Assembly: GCF_000344685.1 (NCBI RefSeq)
Contig: NW_006920421.1
Coordinates: 77,959 to 89,471, forward strand
Direction: 5' to 3'
Length of the DNA stretch: 11,513 nt
Origin: Gloeophyllum trabeum ATCC 11539
Lineage: Eukaryota; Basidiomycota; Agaricomycetes; Gloeophyllales; Gloeophyllaceae
This document shows positions 7,029 to 11,513 of this stretch, one piece after another; positions within the stretch are counted from its first letter, which is position 1; the number at the start of each line of letters is the position of its first letter. The position numbers and the translations under genes are program-made. The notes below the pieces were generated by a model. That model saw only the letters and a program-made list of their open reading frames with translations, searched no databases and was not told the origin of the DNA.

Positions 7029-8774
7029 TCAGTTCTCGCCATCTACCTTCGCCTGCTCTTGCGCTTCACAAGCATCCTCGCCAGCATCCTCGTCACTGTT
7101 CTCTTCCCCCAGCCCTTCACACCGGTCTCCATCGTCTTCGCTAAGATCGTTTTCTTCATCGGCGCCATATTCGCTTTCTCCCGCATTCTCTTCGTCGCTG
7201 TCTACGACATCGTCGTCCTCGGGGACGTACCACTGTTCCACTTCTTCATGAGAAGTGTCCTTCTTCTCCACACCGTCCCACTCGATGGCTGGGAAGATTT
7301 TCCGGAGGACTGTGACATCTCCAGTGAAGATGTTGATTCCCCCGATTAGAGTAAGTGCTGTTAGATGTTTGGGATAACCCAGACTCTGATAGGGCTTTAG
7401 GAAGCGATCGTAGAAGTCGACCACGTCAAAGATGCGCCTCCACCCGTCTCGATACCACACTGATTCCAGCCTCAGCGCCTCCAGTTTTGGAAACAGTGGG
7501 TGCCAGGATCCGTCCGTACTGTCCAGAGTGTAGATGCCTGTAGGAAGCGTTGACGTGTACCTCCCGGAGATTCGAAGGTGAGTCACTGCCGGAAGAAGCC
7601 CGAAAAACTCGCGCCATTCCGTCGCGGAGCGCTCCACGTACGCCCGACCATCATCAAGGCTCAGATACTCGACCGCGGATATGTGAGGTCCCAGGCGCGG
7701 TCGTAGAGAGGCCAGGATCCGTGTCTCTTCGTCATAACCGTATCCATCGAAAACCAGGCATAAGCCTTCCTTCTGCGATCGCCATGTTGAGCTACCGGGA
7801 TCCGGTGTGAAGGAGCAGTACAGTGTGGTAGGGTTAGGACTGTACATGGTGCAGCCACGGAGCACCTGCGTTGGCCCGATCCCGGTGATGATACCATCCA
7901 TATGCCCTATGGTTCCCTCGAGATCGTCAAAGTCGTGGACCTGCACGTGGGCGAACATCAGTTGCGGCATGAGCATGTCGCACAGCAGTTCAGCGTCACA
8001 GAGCCTCCAAACCTCCATGTACAGATCTTTTAGAGACAGGAGCGATACCACGCCGCTCTGGATCATGTTGGTAGGGTTGTTCGGCGGCGATTCGAGAGGG
8101 AGGCTAAGCTTCAGCGAGGTGAGATTTGGCAGACCACGTAAGCTGTGCCGCAGATTCAACGTCGTCGTGACTACATTGATTCCCATTATATGCAGTTCTG
8201 CTAGGGCTGGGATCAGAAGCATCGCGAAGTTGTTCAGGTTGTCAAAGCCACTGAGCCGTAAATGCCGTAGGACGGGGGAGGTGAAGGCAGCCAAGTTCGT
8301 TGCAGCCAAAGCACTGTTGACGTTTATCTCCAGCTCCTCCAGGACTGACGATGGGCCGTTGGCCTGGCCAACAACATTACCCAAGACTGCTGATGATACC
8401 GATACGCAGAGAGATCGCAGCCGCGAGCGGACGCCCATGACCAAACCGAGTTTTTCCTCGTTATCCTTCCGACGTTCTTCGGCGTCGTCGCCGCCATCCT
8501 TGTCGTCGAGTGATCCGGTGATGGTCAAAACGGCGCTCCGAGAACGGGTGACGAGGTCCTTCAGGCTCGCTACCGATTGGATGAAAATGCGGCTCCAGTA
8601 TTTCCGGCTGTTCAGAAGCTGAGCTCTCCATTTTGCGCAGATGTGAGTCAAACTAACGATGCCATTTTGTCGAGCGTCGGGGTCCGGAGTTGTTGCGTCC
8701 AAGTCGTCGAGCACATCGTCGGCGACCTTGGCAACGAGCTCTGGCGGAATAGAGTTTAATAATGGCTTGTTCAT
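7029..8774 (-). CDS. F-box/LRR protein with acidic C-terminal tail, unit 2
   Basis: This 581-codon open frame begins at MNKP. It is a probable F-box protein, expected to bind Skp1 in an SCF ubiquitin ligase and recruit an unknown target. The F-box-like region covers residues 9-61 (IPPEL at 9-13, SLTHIC at 41-46, WR at 49-50, YW at 59-60), followed by SRSAVLTITGSL and several leucine-rich segments (SPVLRHLRLSGF, LPNLTSLKLSL) of LRR type. The last 65 residues are dominated by Asp and Glu and look disordered. The ATG at 8774 was chosen because MNKP is shared with the paralogue, while the 24 codons upstream (from 8846) are out of frame with it and overlap a probable leader intron. It lies divergent to the DUF6533 gene. 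Agaricomycete genomes carry large expanded sets of such genes, so function cannot be read from homology. Confidence 0.88.
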   Translation of the reverse strand: MNKPLLNSIPPELVAKVADDVLDDLDATTPDPDARQNGIVSLTHICAKWRAQLLNSRKYWSRIFIQSVASLKDLVTRSRSAVLTITGSLDDKDGGDDAEERRKDNEEKLGLVMGVRSRLRSLCVSVSSAVLGNVVGQANGPSSVLEELEINVNSALAATNLAAFTSPVLRHLRLSGFDNLNNFAMLLIPALAELHIMGINVVTTTLNLRHSLRGLPNLTSLKLSLPLESPPNNPTNMIQSGVVSLLSLKDLYMEVWRLCDAELLCDMLMPQLMFAHVQVHDFDDLEGTIGHMDGIITGIGPTQVLRGCTMYSPNPTTLYCSFTPDPGSSTWRSQKEGLCLVFDGYGYDEETRILASLRPRLGPHISAVEYLSLDDGRAYVERSATEWREFFGLLPAVTHLRISGRYTSTLPTGIYTLDSTDGSWHPLFPKLEALRLESVWYRDGWRRIFDVVDFYDRFLKPYQSLGYPKHLTALTLIGGINIFTGDVTVLRKIFPAIEWDGVEKKDTSHEEVEQWYVPEDDDVVDSDEENAGESEYGADEENDLSEDDGDRCEGLGEENSDEDAGEDACEAQEQAKVDGEN

Positions 8775-8790
8775 CGTAAATCCGATGGTG

Positions 8791-8865
8791 CTGTAGCTGC
8801 GGATTGTGGCATGAACGACACATGTGGCGCGGGATACAATTGACAAACCACGAGCGCCGGCGTAC
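8791..8865 (-). other. Probable 5'-leader intron of the unit 2 F-box gene
   Basis: On the minus strand GACAG|GTACGC opens a 75-nt interval that ends with GCTACAG, 16 nt before the MNKP start codon. Donor and acceptor sit at the places matched in unit 1 (3856 and 3791), although the interval differs in length and frame. An alternative acceptor, CCGCAG, lies 6 nt earlier. The interval contains the upstream ATG codons of the longer open frame. Confidence 0.6.
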
Positions 8866-8978
8866 CTGTCACTGATTGTTGTGTTTGTTTAGGTCGTAGC
8901 TTGGTGGCAATGGAGTAGGAAAGGTGACTAAAGAGGCGCGAAGGCGGTCTCAAGGAGAAGTCGAACTTCAACCAGAGT

Positions 8979-8987
8979 GCCTTTATG
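8979..8987 (-). promoter_or_regulatory. TATA-like element of the unit 2 F-box gene
   Basis: The minus-strand sequence CATAAAGGC corresponds to CATAAAAGGC in unit 1 (3974-3983). It is embedded in a conserved stretch running to the leader-intron donor about 115 nt downstream. This is the best candidate for the core promoter of the F-box gene. Confidence 0.45.
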
Positions 8988-9049
8988 TTCACGTGCTTGC
9001 CGGTCTTCGCGCGCTTACCACGCCACTCCCATTGTTCTCGCTATGCAGT

Positions 9050-9990
9050 GTAGGGGCCAATCTTCGTCAGCGTTAATGGCCCCGAAGCTACGTTTCGAGC
9101 AACATTGAGCTTCAATTTGAGCTCTCGAAACCTGGGCGCTGAGGTGTTGACTCCCTTCGTCGAGGCGCTCTCAGTATGTTGAACTCGTCGGATGCTAGGC
9201 ATAAATTGCGCCTCTTCTAACTAGATGTCGTCAGCTCTTGTTCCCGTATGGAGTCCTTAATAGACGCACTTTCGTGGTGCGTCGTCGACCTCGTCATGTT
9301 TACCAGGATTTGCCTCAATGTACCAAAAAATTAACCATTCTCCATATATCCGTCGCCTCTGCGACGGCGCGTAAGCCGCGAAAATGGATAACCCGAGGAT
9401 CGCCATGACGCCGGACGCGGTACCTCTGCTGTTTGGAAGGACACCCAGGGGCTCCCACCACCAAGGGTCGAGACATCATTACCAGGTTGACCCAGCTCTC
9501 GGACGAATGTGCCCTCCCAGTCGTAGCGGATCTTACTGAGGTGACTCGCGGGTGAATATCTTCATACACGCCTGGTATATCTAGCTGTTAGTTGATTGCA
9601 CATTGAGAGATGCACCTCAAATTTCCGTTCCTGGGGCGCCTGCCAATCAAATCACTCAGTGCAGGAATAGGGGAGCGCGCCGCAACCACCACTCTACTGT
9701 GGTAGGATGAGCTGGGTGCTTATGTGCTCAAAGGGCTTTCGAAACAGAAACTGCTGGATTTCTAAGTAGACATCTGTCCCTCTACTGGTGTGTTTGGTCT
9801 TGGAGCGTCCTGTAGATCAGGAGTTTCCGGTGCGTCTATTGCCCTATAGTCAGTCGGAGTCGACGAAGTAACGTGAGCACACACTCGTCGGTGATACTGC
9901 TGACAGATGGAGTAAGGCAGCAATCTATCAAACCAGGGGGCAATATGGACAGGCTCATTGGAATGCTGGCAGTTGCTCCCCTCGAGCACA
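9050..9990. other. Spacer between the F-box and DUF6533 genes, unit 2, no gene seen
   Basis: Homology with unit 1 fades near 9045 and returns near 9990. Between them I see no supportable gene. A perfect hairpin with 7-bp stems and a 7-nt loop lies at 9263-9283 (GACGCAC ... GTGCGTC), and weaker inverted repeats occur at 9051-9081 (GGGGCCA ... TGGCCCC) and about 9090-9130 (GTTTCGAG ... CTCGAAAC). None comes with a target-site duplication that I could identify. Confidence 0.45.
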
Positions 9991-10142
9991 CGTGATGAGA
10001 GTATGTTTTGAGTTCGTGATATTGTCATCCATTCGCACTGATCACAAGTCAGAGGCTGAGTGAAGTGCCTGTCCACAGCTTGGCTACTTAAGGGTTGGAC
10101 AAAATGAGCTGAAGGTGCATTGGCAAGGATCCTCCGCTTATC

Positions 10143-10899
10143 ATGTCGAGTGTATTCGTTCAAGCAGCTCAGATCAAGCAGACTGTTACGGTATGCCCAT
10201 CTCTCCACGTTCAAGTAAGACTGGCTCCCAAATGTCTCTCGATACGCCGCAGTATCTGGATAGTGCGTCTTAGATTCGCAGTTAACATGCCCAGACTCAA
10301 GTTTTCCTTTGCAGTTGTCGCAGCTGCCGTGTTGGTGCGTCTTGACTATGGCTCGCATGTGCTGCCCCATCCGATAAGCTGGCCGTCCAGGGCTACGACT
10401 ATATATTGACAGTAGCGAGGGTTAGTCAGTTTCTCCTGTGATTTAGCCGTTCACTCAGCTGATTCAGGAAGTCACGCTGGTCTGGAGGGCGCCCTGGACG
10501 TTCGGGAAGGTATTGTTCCTGTTGACAAGATATCCGGTGTTTGCGGAGACCTTTCTCGTCTTGTATCGTACGTCAATTTGCACACATTCCATATCATTCA
10601 CTCAAACAAATAGCGTTCAGATCAATTTGCGGTGATGAGCCCAAATGAGTGCGACCTCATCTATAAGACGATTGGCGAGCCTACTCTTTGTTCACGATTC
10701 TCCATAAACTCACCCGGCGTCCATTGCTAAGGCTACCAGCTTGGCACGGGGACACTTATTGCGGAGAGCATCCTCGCAGTGCGTACTTGGGTGATATGGA
10801 ACCGCAACCCATACATTGCCATTACCCTGGTCTCTGGACTAGTGATCTTCTGGACACCTGTCTTCTATTTCCTTGCACAATCCTTGAACTCGCTCGTCT
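10143..10899 (+). CDS. DUF6533-type multi-pass membrane protein, 3' end displaced by Plavaka
   Basis: This is a basidiomycete membrane-protein family of unknown function. The exons, joined without a stop, are: exon 1 ending 10334 (FAVVAAAVL), exon 2 10391-10420 (GYDYILTVAR), exon 3 10468-10567 (LLTRYPVFAETFLVLY), exon 4 10621-10674 (SPNECDLIYKTI) and exon 5 10732-10899 (TLIAESILAVRTWVIWNRN). Introns are 56, 47, 53 and 57 nt. The YDYxLT, LTRYP and LYHQ-SPNEC words are characteristic of the family. Four hydrophobic segments are visible; the family usually has about seven. The 5' end is unresolved: ATG at 10287 gives a very short N-terminus, and the in-frame ATG at 10143 could be read directly or spliced from GTATGC (10191) or GTAAGA (10215) to 10302. 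Intron 4 has a GC donor. The rest of the gene is missing after the GTAAGT at 10900, where transposon sequence begins, so it is probably non-functional. Confidence 0.75.
10675..10731 (+). other. GC-AG intron 4 of the DUF6533 gene
   Basis: The frame requires removal of 57 nt between ATT-G|GCGAGC and GCTAAG|GC, which rejoins a glycine codon. The unit 1 relic has GTATGT almost exactly at the equivalent donor place (5557). The donor here is therefore either a GC-AG type or a mutated GT. CTCAC about 20 nt before the acceptor is a possible branch site. Confidence 0.55.
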
Positions 10900-10907
10900 G
10901 TAAGTGT

Positions 10908-11513
10908 CACCTACCCATCAGCAAAACGTGAAGTTGATATGGAAACAGGAGTATTTACATTGCATGACATTGGCAATGTAGGAAGGGCTAAAATCTGTAG
11001 GTCTCTGTAGGCAACATAAGTAGGGTAAGGAACAGTGTAGGTAACTATTGGATGCCGCTCTTTTCTATAACCCTCCATAAAATGGTACATCCAGTGAGAG
11101 AATAAATGACCATTAACAGACCATATCAAGACAACGCATCTGATAAAACATGACAAAATCAATCCAGCTATTGAGGTAGAAGGTCTTACACTTCTCTAGT
11201 ACATTCTCAGATGACCACTCCGGACTCACTGAAGTACCAAATTTAGGAATTAAATGACAACTGCGGAAGATGTCATCCAAGGGAATGATTTGAGCATTTG
11301 GTCGACCATTCCTTGTACTGCGGGACACAGAGAAGAGATGAAGGTCATGATCTTGTGAACGGAATGGGGTGAACCATTCAATATAGGCAAGGTATTGAGA
11401 ATGTTGCGCATGACTCCGCAAGTATGGTGGAAGTGCAAATATCACTCGCACTTGGGCTACTTGGAGCCCTAGTACCAGTTAGCATCAGTATATAGGGGGA
11501 TAATGGAAAAATC
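10908..11513 (-). mobile_element. 3' end of a Plavaka-type (CACTA-related) transposon
   Basis: Sequence unrelated to unit 1 begins within a few bases of 10908, directly after the fifth donor of the DUF6533 gene, and contains the last exon of a Plavaka-type protein. The probable end reads CACCTACCC. Behind it are a perfect inverted repeat (10956-10963 with 10973-10980, TACATTGC) and five copies of GTAGG between 10978 and 11041, resembling the subterminal repeats of CACTA elements. The terminus is inferred from where homology stops; the other end and target duplication lie beyond the window. Confidence 0.65.
11113..11468 (-). CDS. Plavaka transposon protein, C-terminal exon (partial)
   Basis: The frame reads QVAQVRVIFALP, then AYIEWFTPF, FSVSRSTRNGRPNAQIIP, RSCHLIPKFG, NVLEKCKTFYLN and a stop at 11115-11113. 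This order is the conserved C-terminus of proteins from Plavaka elements, abundant agaricomycete DNA transposons related to CACTA. The region is not the catalytic core. There is no start codon: the exon probably begins at 11468 after an acceptor (CTAACTGGTACTAG, with a perfect branch-site CTAAC), and a stop lies in frame just upstream at 11479-11481, inside the presumed intron. It is transcribed towards the DUF6533 gene. No frameshift is visible in this part, so the element may be fairly young. Confidence 0.8.

Larger units (their letters stand above)
6060..10907. repeat. Unit 2 of the tandem duplication, truncated by Plavaka
   Basis: This is the second homologous unit in the same order and orientation as unit 1: a relic block, an F-box gene on minus and a DUF6533 gene on plus. 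It lacks the three small transposons seen in unit 1 and keeps open reading frames for both main genes. Homology with unit 1 ends abruptly about eight bases after the fifth donor site of the DUF6533 gene, where Plavaka-related sequence begins. Confidence 0.85.

Noticed and set aside
7807..8622. 271-codon open frame on the plus strand inside the F-box gene
   Set aside because: It is the reverse-strand shadow of a strongly supported coding region; its composition (rich in Ser and Arg) is what the antisense of such a gene gives.
9263..9283. Perfect 7-bp hairpin as a possible terminator or small-RNA gene
   Set aside because: A single short stem in a eukaryotic spacer, with no conservation in unit 1 and no linked gene, is not enough.
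9762..10370. 202-codon open frame on the minus strand
   Set aside because: It lies antisense to the first exon of the DUF6533 gene, has no recognisable domain, and the matching region of unit 1 has only a short antisense frame that does not align convincingly.

Overview
The window looks like accessory DNA from a mushroom-forming basidiomycete (Agaricomycetes). This rests on four things. Introns are short (47-75 nt) with GTRNGT-type donors. There are fast-evolving F-box/LRR proteins of the agaricomycete type. There is a DUF6533-type multi-pass membrane protein gene, a family known mainly from Basidiomycota. There is also the C-terminal piece of a Plavaka-type transposon protein. Nothing looks bacterial or viral.

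The main structure is an old tandem duplication of a unit of about 5 kb. Each unit holds an F-box gene on the minus strand, followed by a DUF6533 membrane-protein gene on the plus strand. The two genes point away from each other across 1.1-1.3 kb. Unit 1 runs from about 470 to 6060. Unit 2 runs from about 6060 to 10907, where a Plavaka element cuts it off. The inferred F-box start codons are exactly 5,000 nt apart (3774 and 8774).

Unit 1 is the decayed copy. Its F-box reading frame (3774 to 2146) is broken by one in-frame TAA followed directly by ATG. Its DUF6533 gene (about 5376-6059) has lost exons 1 and 2, carries a stop in exon 3 and is frameshifted in exon 5. It also holds three small non-autonomous transposons: 703-852 (32-bp arms, TTA duplication, Harbinger/Tourist-like), 1262-1546 (CACTG ends, AAT duplication, CACTA-like) and about 4049-4492 (24-bp arms inside a 10-bp direct repeat). 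The first two have recognisable empty sites in unit 2.

Unit 2 is better preserved. Its F-box gene (8774 to 7029) is open for 581 codons and ends in an acidic tail. Its DUF6533 gene (from 10143 or 10287 to 10899) can be followed through five exons without a stop, but Plavaka sequence starts just after the fifth donor site.

Both F-box genes share a TATA-like element and a 5'-leader intron, which show that the first ATG of each open frame is probably intronic. Both units also share a 54-codon open block (1068-1229 and 6375-6536) that I could not assign. Positions 1-460, 4503-5180 and 9050-9990 show no gene I can support. No RNA gene or CRISPR was found.
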